In this document: positions 1 to 8,031 of the stretch, piece after piece | Position numbering within the stretch: the stretch's first letter is position 1 | Layout of the letters: each line of letters starts with the position of its first letter | From: Thaumasiovibrio subtropicus | GTDB lineage: Bacteria; Pseudomonadota; Gammaproteobacteria; Enterobacterales; Vibrionaceae | Assembly (NCBI RefSeq): GCF_019703835.1 | Contig: NZ_AP023054.1 | Coordinates: 1,736,001 to 1,800,000, forward strand | DNA: 64,000 nt | Direction: 5' to 3' | The notes under the pieces: generated by a model | Database searches by the model: none | The model's input: only the letters and a program-made list of their open reading frames with translations | Told to the model about the DNA's origin: nothing | Position numbers and translations under genes: made by a program

Positions 1-238
1 GGCCGATATGGAGTCCATTAAAATTAGCAAGAAAGCTCGCAAGAAAGATTACTGGTGCTGCTTTCAGTCCATGCCTTAAAAGCATGACTAAGCCGACGCC
101 GCCAGGAAGCCAGATCATGGTGAGATTTTCTGGCTGCAGTGAGAATAAGTGCATACCAAATCGAGCGAGAATGAAATAGGCAATACCCATCATTACTATG
201 CTCAGCCAAGGAGATTTGGCATCAGTTTTTGGAATCAT
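1..238 (-). CDS. MASE1-domain membrane sensor protein, N-terminal part (cut by window edge)
   Basis: The reverse strand from the ATG at 236-238 stays open for 79 codons to the window edge. It begins MIPKTDAKSPWLSIVMMG, followed by closely spaced hydrophobic segments, the motif TMIWLPGGVGLVMLL and then LASFLANFNGLHIG. This is the usual start of the MASE1 integral-membrane sensory domain (multi-helix, cytoplasmic membrane). In known proteins MASE1 precedes a GGDEF, EAL or histidine kinase output domain. That part lies outside the window, so the output activity is unknown. The gene is read away from its neighbour at 446-787 across a gap of about 200 bases that should hold its promoter. The family call rests on pattern recognition of the first 79 residues only. 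Confidence 0.7.
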   Translation of the reverse strand, partial: MIPKTDAKSPWLSIVMMGIAYFILARFGMHLFSLQPENLTMIWLPGGVGLVMLLRHGLKAAPVIFLASFLANFNGLHIG

Positions 239-445
239 GGCCTCAAATTCGTTGCAACGGGACGTCAAAAAATCAAAAAAATGTACCTATCAGTATGAGT
301 GGTGTAAATGAAAAATGTGCAAATTGTCGATCCAGTCGATCAGTTTGATTGAATTTATATCGGTGTTGCAGTGTAACTGTCTGCCTAGTTATACATAGGA
401 GACAGATCTTACGCTTAATGCTATCAGGGTATGAGTAGTACGCAG

Positions 446-787
446 TTAATCTAATAGACCGTGAATGAGGCTGCCAACAGCTGCGTCCGGATGTGGGTCG
501 GTGAGATAAATCGGCTTTTGTTTGGCGACAGCGTAACCGAGGTCAATGAGGACACTAGTACCTATGTAACCAGAAGGGTTTACGATAATGACAATGTCAG
601 CATCATTGATGCGTTGAAAACAAGATTGCACCCCCGCCGCGATATCTGGATTGAAGGAAGGCACTGAAATCGCATTAAAACCCAGTTCGCGCAGTGTCGT
701 CGCTGTTTCTAGCAATGCGTCGTTGAATTTAAAACTGCCACATAAGCAAACGTGGCTGCCTGAATCAATGTGTTGAAGAATATCCAT
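446..787 (-). CDS. Nucleoside 2-deoxyribosyltransferase-like protein
   Basis: A 113-residue protein with VCLCGSFKF near residues 13-21 and IVNPSGYIGTSVLIDLGYA near 67-86. A glycine-rich first strand, a mid-protein ADIVIIVNP strand and a GYxGxS...(D/E)xGYA helix are typical of the nucleoside 2-deoxyribosyltransferase fold (PF05014 and relatives), which binds nucleotide-like ligands. The residue usually acting as nucleophile is Glu; here the equivalent position appears to be Asp (IDLGYA), so catalysis is uncertain and a sensing or salvage role is possible. It sits 18 bases downstream of the phospholipase D gene on the same strand and may be co-transcribed with it. Confidence 0.55.
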   Translation of the reverse strand: MDILQHIDSGSHVCLCGSFKFNDALLETATTLRELGFNAISVPSFNPDIAAGVQSCFQRINDADIVIIVNPSGYIGTSVLIDLGYAVAKQKPIYLTDPHPDAAVGSLIHGLLD

Positions 788-805
788 TTCGCTTCCATTT
801 CTTAT

Positions 806-2338
806 TTACAGCTGAGATTCGATAGGGAGGTAGCCCATTAAACGATTAGAGACGCGTTTAATCCATGACGTATGCGGCTCTTTAGTGCAGGTCTGTTGGC
901 CTCTTCGCCAGGATAAAGAGCCTTTTTCAATAGAGAGTTTAAACGCGCCGTTTCGAAGCGCGGCAACGAGCTTATCCGTGGTGTCAATGGCCAGTGCTGG
1001 GCAGTGTAATGTCACGCCAATTTCAGTGTTTTCAAAAAACGAACGCGGATCGAAATTGAAACTGCCGATAAAAGTGGCCGCTTGATCAAAAACAAAGAAC
1101 TTCGCATGCAGACTGGAGCGAGAAGCAAACCACTTCGGTAGGGATTTACGCAGTTTTTCATTGGTGACACTGCCGTCAATTTCATAGAGATTAACTCCCG
1201 CCTTTAAAAGCGCTTTGCGATACTTCGCATAACCAGCATGCACAATGGGAACATCATTTGAGGCGAGAGAGTTGGTGACAATAATGACCTCGATCCCCTT
1301 TTCCGTTAAATGTTCAAAGAACGCCACCCCTTGTTCGCCTGGCACAAAATAGGGCGATACAATCACCAGCTGTTGTTCAATACTCTCAATTAAAGGCATT
1401 AATTGGGCTGATAACATGACATCTTCACGACATCGAGGTAACGAAACTTTGTAAACATCGTCCGCTTTCACTTCAGCGTTTGCCCAGTGAAAGCTGAGCT
1501 GCGAGAAATCATTCACGGCTAGAAAGGGGTTGCGAAAAAATGTTCGTAAGAATGAATTGTGGTTTTCGAGGTCAAGAAGTTGCTGATAGGCAGTGAATTT
1601 TGCCATTAACGCGGCATGGCTTCCTGCCTCTTTAATAACGTCACATATTGCCATAGCCCTTGAGCTGTTCCAGAAAGAATCAAAAGCCGTTGAAATATCA
1701 TCCGCTGCTGGGTTGGTGACCAACACATCGAGATCATCGAACACAACGTTTGGATTCGCACCAAAGTACTCATCACCAATATTACGTCCACCGATAATAG
1801 AAACTTGGTTATCGGCCGTAAGGGATTTGTTGTGCATTCGGCGCGAGGTATTCCCGAACCCGAATAAAAGCTGAGTATAGAGATTCTGTTTTCGGCAAAA
1901 CGCATTAAACAGCCGCACTTCAATATTTGGGTGGGCATGCAAGTGTATGATCGAATCATCAAGGCCTTGACTACCAAAATCGTCGATCAGGGCGCGAACA
2001 CGCACACCACGCTCTGCGGCTTTAATCAGCTCCGCGGCAAGCAATTTACCCACCGTATCATTGCGATAAATGTAGTATTGCAGATCAATAGTAAACTCGG
2101 CATTGCGAATAAGGGCGATTCGCGCCGCCAGCGCATCAAAAGGATCATGTAGTAAACAGTGCCCGGTCAACGAATCTGCCTGATTGCCACGCTGCTTTTG
2201 AACTGCGTCTCTTAGTTTTCCCGCTTTGTCTGTAGGAATACAGTAAGACGTAACAGCATGATGAGCTTGCAACGGCTCACGGTGGCTGAATAGGGCGGTG
2301 ATCAATTTCTCTGGCAAGGTTTGGCGGTTCATAGGCAC
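806..2338 (-). CDS. Phospholipase D family protein, cardiolipin synthase (ClsC)-like
   Basis: A 510-residue protein with two PLD catalytic HKD motifs: HNKSLTADNQVSIIGGRN near residue 170 and HAKFFVFDQAATFIGSFN near residue 414. Two HxKx4D motifs in one chain form the active site of cardiolipin synthases and related phosphatidyltransferases. The sequences IDLQYYIYRND, RVRALIDDFGS and VIVSPYFVPGEQG match the ClsC/YmdC type, which lacks the long N-terminal membrane anchor of ClsA. In that family the enzyme makes cardiolipin from phosphatidylglycerol and another phospholipid at the inner membrane. No separate YmdB-like partner is adjacent here. Start ATG at 2338; the protein is of normal family length and both HKD motifs are intact. 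Confidence 0.8.
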   Translation of the reverse strand: MPMNRQTLPEKLITALFSHREPLQAHHAVTSYCIPTDKAGKLRDAVQKQRGNQADSLTGHCLLHDPFDALAARIALIRNAEFTIDLQYYIYRNDTVGKLLAAELIKAAERGVRVRALIDDFGSQGLDDSIIHLHAHPNIEVRLFNAFCRKQNLYTQLLFGFGNTSRRMHNKSLTADNQVSIIGGRNIGDEYFGANPNVVFDDLDVLVTNPAADDISTAFDSFWNSSRAMAICDVIKEAGSHAALMAKFTAYQQLLDLENHNSFLRTFFRNPFLAVNDFSQLSFHWANAEVKADDVYKVSLPRCREDVMLSAQLMPLIESIEQQLVIVSPYFVPGEQGVAFFEHLTEKGIEVIIVTNSLASNDVPIVHAGYAKYRKALLKAGVNLYEIDGSVTNEKLRKSLPKWFASRSSLHAKFFVFDQAATFIGSFNFDPRSFFENTEIGVTLHCPALAIDTTDKLVAALRNGAFKLSIEKGSLSWRRGQQTCTKEPHTSWIKRVSNRLMGYLPIESQL

Positions 2339-2569
2339 TCGTCACTTAGGATCAAAGCATTATTAACCAAAAGTGTGGGCAAACCCTTGGTTTGGGTCAA
2401 AGTTCTGTCCTAGCGAGTACAATTAATTCACCCCAGTGATAGTTAATCATGAGTGGATGGGTAAGATAGCGGGCAAGTGACAATGAAGTCACGCATTTGT
2501 ATGCGATGTTACGACGCAAGTGGATGAATTGTATTGATTCTGATCCGAGTTAACAGTGACGTACTTTGC

Positions 2570-3559
2570 TTAGTTGCTGACTGTGATTGTATCTCTACCA
2601 ATCCTTTTAGATTCATACATAGCCTGATCAGCACGATAAATAAGAGACTTTAAAACAGGGGCAGGATCGATTGCCTCTGAACTGGTACTCAAAATCTTAA
2701 TCTCTTCCAACAAAAAGTAACTAATACCAACGCTCACTGTCACATGCATTTTTCTGAGTTCTGCATTTGCAGAGATAGCGGATTTCGCACGCTCTAAGAT
2801 CTTCAAAAAACAACCTTCAGATTTATCTAGCATTAATAACGCAAACTCATCACCGGCAAATCTAGATAGGTAGTCCGTATCTCGAACAGAGTTCTTGAGT
2901 GTTTGAGCAACTAACGTTAAGACGCGATCGCCATGAACATGCCCATAAGTGTCGTTAATGACTTTAAAATTATCTACATCAATGACTGCCATGCCAATCA
3001 TGGCGCGATCGCAACCTGTCTTCTTCAGAGCGTCGCTCAAGCAATCGGAAAGGCCTTTGCGATTCAAAAGGCCGGTAAGATTATCATGTGTAACCATGTG
3101 TTGGAGCTGCTCATTTTTTCGCTCTAACTCAAGCTGCGTTCTTTTCAGCTCGGTAATGTCTGTATGAGCCCCAAACAACCGTATTACTTTACCATTCTCA
3201 TCTCGAATTGCTTTTCCACGACATCTAACCCAAACAGTCGTGCCATTCTTATGTTTGTATCTTACTTCTTGATCGTACTTGTGGTTTGGATCTTCACAAT
3301 GCAACAAAAAATTCTTTGTTGCTAACTTCAAATCATCCTGATTGATGAGCTCTTGCCATTCAGTGACGAGGTGGGCTTTGTCTGCGGGATCATAACCGAG
3401 AAGATGCCATAGCTCAGGGCTCATCCACTCGTTATTGCCTTCAACTACATCCCAATACCAAATCCCATCAAGTGAGCTTTCACAGATAAAGTCAAAGATT
3501 TCTGGGTTACTAGAGATAAGAGAATAAAGCTCTTCTTTCAGATAGTTCTCTTCAGCCAT
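2570..3559 (-). CDS. PAS-domain diguanylate cyclase
   Basis: A 329-residue protein with a PAS/PAC module at about residues 20-138 (DGIWYWDVVEGNNEWMSPEL; WVRCRGKAIRDENGK; GAHTDITELKR). A short coiled linker (RTQLELERKNEQLQ) follows, then a GGDEF domain from about residue 155 (THDNLTGLLNRKGL). The active-site motif is AGDEF near residue 238 (FAGDEFALLML), a functional variant of GGDEF. It should convert two GTP to cyclic di-GMP under control of the PAS sensor. There is no signal peptide or membrane segment, so it is cytoplasmic. No RxxD inhibitory site is obvious just ahead of the motif (LSRFAGDEF). It is transcribed alone. Confidence 0.88.
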   Translation of the reverse strand: MAEENYLKEELYSLISSNPEIFDFICESSLDGIWYWDVVEGNNEWMSPELWHLLGYDPADKAHLVTEWQELINQDDLKLATKNFLLHCEDPNHKYDQEVRYKHKNGTTVWVRCRGKAIRDENGKVIRLFGAHTDITELKRTQLELERKNEQLQHMVTHDNLTGLLNRKGLSDCLSDALKKTGCDRAMIGMAVIDVDNFKVINDTYGHVHGDRVLTLVAQTLKNSVRDTDYLSRFAGDEFALLMLDKSEGCFLKILERAKSAISANAELRKMHVTVSVGISYFLLEEIKILSTSSEAIDPAPVLKSLIYRADQAMYESKRIGRDTITVSN

Positions 3560-3999
3560 CTATACCACCTCAATCAACTCATGTGTACTATCAATAATAG
3601 AGCGTCCCCATGTCTTCTGGGGACTCTACAGAGGTCATCGATCTGATTTACCCCTTTGGGGCTAGATGTATCGTTTCTCTCACGACGATCAAACACGAGT
3701 AAACCGAGAGAGTGTGGTATCGCTGATTTGGATCTTAGAGGTAGAAAAGTGTTCCTAATGGATCAACAATATCTTTTTTTTAGCCCAGAGCTAAAAAATT
3801 TGTTAGAAGCAACGTCTATAAGGCTGACGTTTACTTTAGGCCTGAGTTTTTTTGGTGGGTGAATATCTGAATAATCACCTTAACTTAGCAGTCTATCGTT
3901 GGATTTTTGGGTCTGAAGAAAGCACCATCTTAGTTAAAATTCACGTAAATCTATGTTAGCGATCGCAGCGCTATCAATCTTATCGAATTCGGAGATTAT
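3560..3999. other. Intergenic stretch at the left edge of the accessory region
   Basis: About 440 bases without a convincing gene. It holds the upstream region of the diguanylate cyclase gene, a short palindrome (GTCCCCatgtcttctGGGGAC, 3605-3625) and several T-runs (TTTTTTTT near 3775, TTTTTTT near 3850). An open frame from 3656 has no recognisable family and no good ribosome site and was not accepted. This is where conserved backbone gives way to cassette-like DNA. Confidence 0.5.
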
Positions 4000-4370
4000 A
4001 TGGATATTCTAGTTGAACAAGAAATTGAACTTCACCAGTACAAAATCCGTCAGAACGACGTGGATAGAAAACGTTTGATTCATCCACAATTCTCAGAAGT
4101 TGGTAAATCTGGGAACAGCTATGACTTTGCCTCAATCATTGAAATGATGAAAAATGAAAAACCGTCAAATACTCGAGTTCATTCGCAAGCCTATGAGTGC
4201 ATTCAACTTGAACCCTCTGTCCAAATGCTAAAGTATAAGTCAGCCATTGTCGATGAGGTAGGCGAGGTCAGTGGCTATGCTAAACGCTGTTCTATTTGGG
4301 TTTTACTGGTTCATCTTGGCAACTAAAATATCACCAAGGCACACCATGCTCGCCTTTTGAGTTAAATTGA
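4000..4370 (+). pseudogene. NTF2-like (DUF4440/SnoaL-type) protein, one-base frameshift near the C-terminus
   Basis: ATG at 4000 follows GGAGATTAT. The frame runs MDILVEQEIELHQYKIRQND and later EPSVQMLKYKSAIVDEVGEV and YAKRCSIWV, the pattern of DUF4440 NTF2-like proteins often found as Vibrio integron cassettes. At the T-run 4301-4304 the frame is lost and stops at 4326. In the -1 frame the expected family tail is present: TGSSWQLKYHQGTPCSPFEL, ending at a TGA at 4368-4370. One T appears to be missing from the run. As written, the protein loses the last strand of the fold. It is either a true pseudogene or a sequencing undercall (see the finding on homopolymer frameshifts). Confidence 0.7.
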
Positions 4371-4410
4371 TTAATTTCTCTTAGGTATCGATGACTGATT
4401 ATTTCGTTGA

Positions 4411-4460
4411 GAGTTTGATGAGCTGGTGGGATAGGGCGCGGGTGGGTTTAGATGGTCCGT
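4411..4460 (+). repeat. Structured cassette repeat, copy 1 (5' part only)
   Basis: GAGAGTTTGATGAGCTGGTG followed by ATAGGGCGCGGGTGGGTTTA matches the first 40 or so bases of the repeat found complete at 6403, 8431 and 9261. The hairpin half is missing. Like the other copies it directly follows a plus-strand gene and points the same way. Confidence 0.7.
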
Positions 4461-4521
4461 TAATTGTCTACGTTTTCTCGGTAACACCCGTAATCGTATG
4501 AGTTAGGATAGAGCAATAGAT

Positions 4522-5202
4522 TTGAAAAATTTATCAATGGCTGTTGTCGTTAGGAATGGATGTGTTCTTGTACAAAAGCGTTATCGACATAATCAAGGTA
4601 TGGTGTTTGAATTTCCAGGTGGTGCAGTGGATCCAAAAGAATCTGGTGTTCAGGCGGCAGTGCGTGAGTTATGGGAAGAGACTGGGATATCAAACGTTAA
4701 GGCATTAGGAAGTCACACGCTTACAAACCAATTTGGTGGTGATATTCACTATGTTCTTATGGCAACTTCGGCAGGCATTGAACCAGAAGCTCTTGATCCT
4801 GAACGTCAACAAAGTTTCTATTGGTTCGATCCTACGGATATCCCGTTAACCGACTTCTATGACGCAGACATAGAGTTCATTCATCAATACCTACCGAATT
4901 ACATAGCAAAAACTAATATGTACGATTACTTGTATGAATATACCGAGTCAGAGTTTCTAGAAGCCATGAGGCTACTAATGGTGCCCGGTGTAAGTGAACA
5001 AATAGGGCTGACAGATTATGAGTTTGAAAAGCTCTCTGATCATATGACGGCACTTATCGTCAGAGATGTGCAACATCCACTTGATATTGGGTTGATGTAT
5101 TCGACTGAACATCCTCACCTAAACAGCTCACCTGAGAAACTCATCACCGAAATTAAAAGGCACTGTGAGGCTGAGCGAATTCCCTGTTTTAGGAAGAGCT
5201 AA
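4522..5202 (+). CDS. NUDIX hydrolase with an extra C-terminal domain
   Basis: A 226-residue protein whose NUDIX box GX5EX7REUXEEXGU is complete (residues about 33-56: GGAVDPKESGVQAAVRELWE then ETGI). It should hydrolyse a nucleoside-diphosphate-linked substrate with Mg2+ held by the REXXEE glutamates; the substrate cannot be told. The NUDIX fold fills roughly residues 1-130. The remaining 95 residues (from about YDYLYEYTESEFLEAMRLL) are acidic, helical-looking and not recognised. The start shown is TTG at 4522; an in-frame ATG at 4537 (MAVVVRNG) is also possible and leaves the fold whole. It lies in the cassette-like region after repeat copy 1. Confidence 0.8.
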   Translation: MKNLSMAVVVRNGCVLVQKRYRHNQGMVFEFPGGAVDPKESGVQAAVRELWEETGISNVKALGSHTLTNQFGGDIHYVLMATSAGIEPEALDPERQQSFYWFDPTDIPLTDFYDADIEFIHQYLPNYIAKTNMYDYLYEYTESEFLEAMRLLMVPGVSEQIGLTDYEFEKLSDHMTALIVRDVQHPLDIGLMYSTEHPHLNSSPEKLITEIKRHCEAERIPCFRKS

Positions 5203-5224
5203 ACAGGGAACTCATGAAAACCGC

Positions 5225-5345
5225 AAGAGCAACATTGCGTTTTATTAACAACTAAAACCGATGACGACATCATTTTACGCGAAGTAAAACACTGCGTTGG
5301 CAATAGAGAATGGCGTTTTATACTACTCATAAAACAATTTACTGT
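5225..5345 (+). repeat. Divergent relative of the structured cassette repeat (tentative)
   Basis: AACTAAAACCGATGACGACA then TCAT...TTACGC (5251-5282) resembles the leader of repeat copy 2 (6367-6407: ACACCGATGATGACATCATC ... TTACGC), and ATACTACTCA (5320-5329) recurs at 6529-6538. The middle (GCGTTGGCAATAGAGAATGG) is not alignable by eye. It follows the NUDIX gene just as the better copies follow their genes. Confidence 0.35.
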
Positions 5346-5401
5346 TTATTTACACAGTGTTTGTGTGTATGCTCCTCGTGTCAACTAAGGAGCTATATAT
5401 A

Positions 5402-5812
5402 ATGATGTTAACATTCGAAGCGAAAGTCCCCAGCCCAATAGAGTTTTGTGAAATGCGTGTGAAGGCAGGTTTGTCCCCAAAGTCGCTAAAGGCAGCTACG
5501 ATTGCTTTACCAAACAGCCTGTATGCTATCTCGGTTCGAGATGGTGGTGTCTTGATTGCCATGGGGCGTGTGGTTGGAGATGGTGCATGCAATTTTGAAG
5601 TAGTGGATGTCGCGGTTGATCCAAATTATCAGGGGCAAGGGTTAGGCCGAAAAGTCATGGAGCATATAGATGACTATTTGTCGTCGGTTGTCTTGGAAGG
5701 CTCTTATGTTTCGATGATCGCCGATGAGCCAATATTCTATGAAAAGTTGGGGTACAGGCTCGTTTCTCCCTCTAGCCAAGGCATGACGAAGAAGTTTAAA
5801 CCGCGCGCATAA
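5402..5812 (+). CDS. GNAT family N-acetyltransferase
   Basis: A 136-residue protein. The start at 5402 is chosen because AAGGAG (5387-5392) lies nine bases upstream; a longer reading from 5357 would place the ribosome site inside the gene. The acetyl-CoA pyrophosphate loop is VDPNYQGQGLGRKVMEHI near residues 65-83 (Q/RxxGxG/A). FYEKLGYRLVSP near the C-terminus is the usual last strand of small GNAT enzymes. It should transfer acetyl from acetyl-CoA to an amine; the substrate is unknown. Small GNATs are common integron and accessory cassettes in Vibrio, and this one sits alone between repeats. Confidence 0.82.
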   Translation: MMLTFEAKVPSPIEFCEMRVKAGLSPKSLKAATIALPNSLYAISVRDGGVLIAMGRVVGDGACNFEVVDVAVDPNYQGQGLGRKVMEHIDDYLSSVVLEGSYVSMIADEPIFYEKLGYRLVSPSSQGMTKKFKPRA

Positions 5813-5890
5813 AAAATTGAACTCCGTATTGTTCGTTGTTTGTGACTGCTTGGTTCTAGTATAACTCATTAATAACAGGATGTTAGCCAT

Positions 5891-6310
5891 ATGACTAAGA
5901 AGACTCGATTATTAATTGAAGACGATAGCGGCAACCCAATTTTAACCGCGTATATTGCAGAACCTGGTTGTGATTATGAAGGCGCAGATTTGTCAGGGTT
6001 GTGTTTCATTGGGCAGAGGGGCTTGCGTGGTCGTTGCTTTAAGGGGGCTATTCTTTACTGGGCTAACTTATCCGATTCATACTTTAGTGGATGTGATTTC
6101 CGTAACGCAGATATGAGAGGGTCTGTTTTAATCAATGCAATATTGACTAACTGTGACTTTAGAGGCGCAAAACTCGGTAAAGATAATATGGGAGGCCAAG
6201 CTGAAATCGATGGGGCTAGTTTTGAAGGCTCGATTTACGACAAAAATACCGAATTTCCAGAAGGTTTTAGCCCAAAATCTGCGGGTATGCGTTATCAAGC
6301 AGACAGCTAA
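5891..6310 (+). CDS. Pentapeptide-repeat protein
   Basis: A 139-residue protein with A(D/N)LXX-like repeats from about residue 30 to 115: GADLSGLCFIGQRGL, CFKGAILYWANL, DSYFSGCDFRNADMRGS, NCDFRGAKL and DGASFEGS. Such repeats fold as a right-handed four-sided beta-helix. Some members, such as the Qnr proteins, protect DNA gyrase; this protein is short (about 215 residues are usual for Qnr) and lacks the two-subdomain loop layout, so no gyrase role can be claimed. ATG at 5891 follows AGGATGTTAGCCAT. It is cytoplasmic, with no signal peptide. Confidence 0.78.
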   Translation: MTKKTRLLIEDDSGNPILTAYIAEPGCDYEGADLSGLCFIGQRGLRGRCFKGAILYWANLSDSYFSGCDFRNADMRGSVLINAILTNCDFRGAKLGKDNMGGQAEIDGASFEGSIYDKNTEFPEGFSPKSAGMRYQADS

Positions 6311-6346
6311 TACAGGTTTTGTGAAGATGTTGCATGTACACCCTTA

Positions 6347-6359
6347 AGTGCGCATTATG
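6347..6359 (+). other. dif1-like half site (XerC arm plus TG)
   Basis: AGTGCGCATTATG is identical to the first 13 bases of the dif1 site at 22061: the full 11-base XerC arm and the first two central bases. The following 15 bases (CCACTACAAACTAAC) do not match the XerD arm. It is in the same orientation as dif1. It could be the left junction of material integrated at dif1, or a phage-type or degraded Xer site. Confidence 0.45.
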
Positions 6360-6402
6360 CCACTACAAACTAACACCGATGATGACATCATCACCTGATT
6401 CT

Positions 6403-6530
6403 TACGCTGAGGGCATTATGAGCTGGCTAGGTAGGGCGCGGGTGGGTTCAGGTGGTGAGAAGAGATCATCACACGCGAAGCAACATATGGCGCTCAACGA
6501 GAACTCGCTCTCGTTGAGCGCCGACATGAT
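6403..6530 (+). repeat. Structured cassette repeat, copy 2 (complete core)
   Basis: The core TAGGGCGCGGGTGGGTTCAG at 6431 is followed by a small hairpin (GTGGTGA...TCATCAC) and then a perfect 14-base stem: 6489-6502 pairs with 6509-6522 around loop ACTCGC. The core is shared with 8431 and 9261. No T-run follows the stem, so it is not a standard intrinsic terminator. It lies 90 bases after the pentapeptide gene. Confidence 0.8.
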
Positions 6531-6593
6531 ACTACTCAACAATTCATTTATTAGTACTAAACCGACTTCTTTACATAACAATTAGATTACTGT

Positions 6594-7259
6594 CTAACAC
6601 ATTTCATTGAATCTAATTTTGGAAAAAAATCCTTGATTCCTATACAAAACCTCATCAATCAGTTTTTGAAAACGTTTCCAATCACTGAATATTGGGAAAG
6701 CACTAATCAGTATGCCGTTCTCATTTTCCTTGGTGTCAAATGAGGGGATTAAACTTAAATGTCTGCAATGTACTTTGTGCACGCTTAATAGTTGATTTGA
6801 AATGTACGTTTTCCAATAAATTCCTGGTATGAGTTTATTAGGATCCAGACCAATCCATTTAGTCCGAACTTGACTATCAGTTTGATTGCTTACTCTGTTT
6901 CGATGAACTAGTTCGTCTCGATCACAACAGAAAGCAAATGAAACACCGGATATCCGCGATATCTTCTTGAATAACAGGCTATAGGTGTTTGATGGTACTT
7001 TAAGGCTGAAGTCAGCTCTCAGCTTGTAAAAGCCATCTTTGTAACAAAAGTAAATTGATGCTACTTCTGAATACAGGTAAAAACCATCTCCTTCACCCAT
7101 GTAGTAGTCTAAATCAAAATTACCTGAAGGACGCTGGCGCTTTCTATTTCTTTGATTAGCATTAAAATAGCGCAAATTTAGCTTCAAATCAGAACTGGTT
7201 AGCGCAAAGAAAACTTTTCTTGACGCCTCTTTATCAAAATATGCAGTAACTATCACCAT
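6594..7259 (-). CDS. Hypothetical protein, reversed relative to the surrounding cassettes
   Basis: A 221-residue open frame on the minus strand, not recognised. It starts MVIVTAYFDKEASRKVFFAL and ends FSKIRFNEMC. It is basic and aromatic-rich (YFNANQRNRKRQRPSG, FYLYSEVASIYFCYKDGFYK) with no signal peptide or clear membrane helix. Its AT-rich codon use and inverted orientation fit an acquired gene carrying its own promoter. Minus-strand upstream DNA (7260-7340) is AT-rich. No catalytic motif could be named. It is considered real because it is long, uninterrupted and not overlapped by a better frame. Confidence 0.6.
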   Translation of the reverse strand: MVIVTAYFDKEASRKVFFALTSSDLKLNLRYFNANQRNRKRQRPSGNFDLDYYMGEGDGFYLYSEVASIYFCYKDGFYKLRADFSLKVPSNTYSLLFKKISRISGVSFAFCCDRDELVHRNRVSNQTDSQVRTKWIGLDPNKLIPGIYWKTYISNQLLSVHKVHCRHLSLIPSFDTKENENGILISAFPIFSDWKRFQKLIDEVLYRNQGFFSKIRFNEMC

Positions 7260-7707
7260 AAAACGAACCTAATTTTTCTCAATATGCCAAAATCAGTACT
7301 GATTATTTAACATTAGTTAGCGTAATTTATTGATTTTATTGATTAATTTCGACATTGCTTTTTCGCTTTTAGTGATGGCTATTATATTAACAAAAATTGT
7401 TTTGTAGAGTGTGACGGTTTTCTTAAAACTTTAAACTTAGTCTTAATATTAAGATATACGTAAATGACTATATATTAATAAGTATGCCATCCATAATGAA
7501 ATATACCCTGTAATTAAACTGTAACGTCATGCTGCTATTAATATCAATATGAATGAAAAGAAAAGATAATTATCTCCGCCAAATTACCACTTTGGCTTCA
7601 AAAAGTATAAGGTATTTTCATGGGCGTAACATCGGGTCTTATTAAGGTCAAAGAAGGATATGAGAGCCAAGTTGATGTTTGGAAAAACATTGCAATAGCA
7701 AGAGAGA
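7260..7707. other. AT-rich intergenic region with a possible short frame
   Basis: Very AT-rich DNA that probably carries divergent promoters for the flanking genes. A 50-codon frame starts with ATG at 7620 (MGVTSGLIKVKEGYESQVDV) and ends at 7772, overlapping the next gene in another frame. It has a weak ribosome site (AAGGTATTTTC) and could be the remains of a gene. No repeat or attC site was seen here. Confidence 0.4.
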
Positions 7708-7953
7708 ATGAGTTTAAAAATCACTTTTCAAAAAGGCGTTGTATCAGAGTCTTGGTTTCAAGTAACTATTAAAGGCGAAGTATACTTACTATGGCATCGT
7801 TACTCAAAAAATACACCAATCTATATAGACATTGTAAATCATAGAGTTAGTAGGCTTGAAGCGTTTAATATGGAACTTATTTCTGAAATATCGGATAGCA
7901 CAAGCTACATTATTACCACTCCTTTATTACACTACAATAATGACGACAAGTAG
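7708..7953 (+). CDS. Small hypothetical protein
   Basis: An 81-residue frame beginning MSLKITFQKGVVSESWFQVT and rich in beta-type residues (VYLLWHRYSKNTPIYIDIVN). It is not recognised. A purine-rich AAGAGAGA directly upstream could be its ribosome site. It lies between AT-rich DNA and the VOC gene in the cassette-like region. The downstream stretch 7954-8031 has a protein-like reading in another frame (VERYLSLEQWLKLESLL), so the C-terminus may originally have been longer; no simple one-base change in a homopolymer joins them. Confidence 0.4.
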   Translation: MSLKITFQKGVVSESWFQVTIKGEVYLLWHRYSKNTPIYIDIVNHRVSRLEAFNMELISEISDSTSYIITTPLLHYNNDDK

Positions 7954-8031
7954 AACGCTATTTGTCACTAGAACAATGGTTGAAACTCGAATCATTACTT
8001 GGATCAAACACAGAGTCAAAGGAAGGACGAC

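Noticed and set aside
24..209. Minus-strand 61-codon frame at the left edge
   Set aside because: It overlaps the MASE1 gene in another frame; the MASE1 reading has clear membrane helices and the family motif.
3656..3862. Plus-strand 68-codon frame
   Set aside because: No ribosome site, no family, poor composition and located in a transition region.
6334..6585. Plus-strand frame over repeat copy 2 (a similar one runs over copy 4 at 9132-9467)
   Set aside because: The frames are made by the structured repeat itself; the same repeat gives different peptides in different copies.
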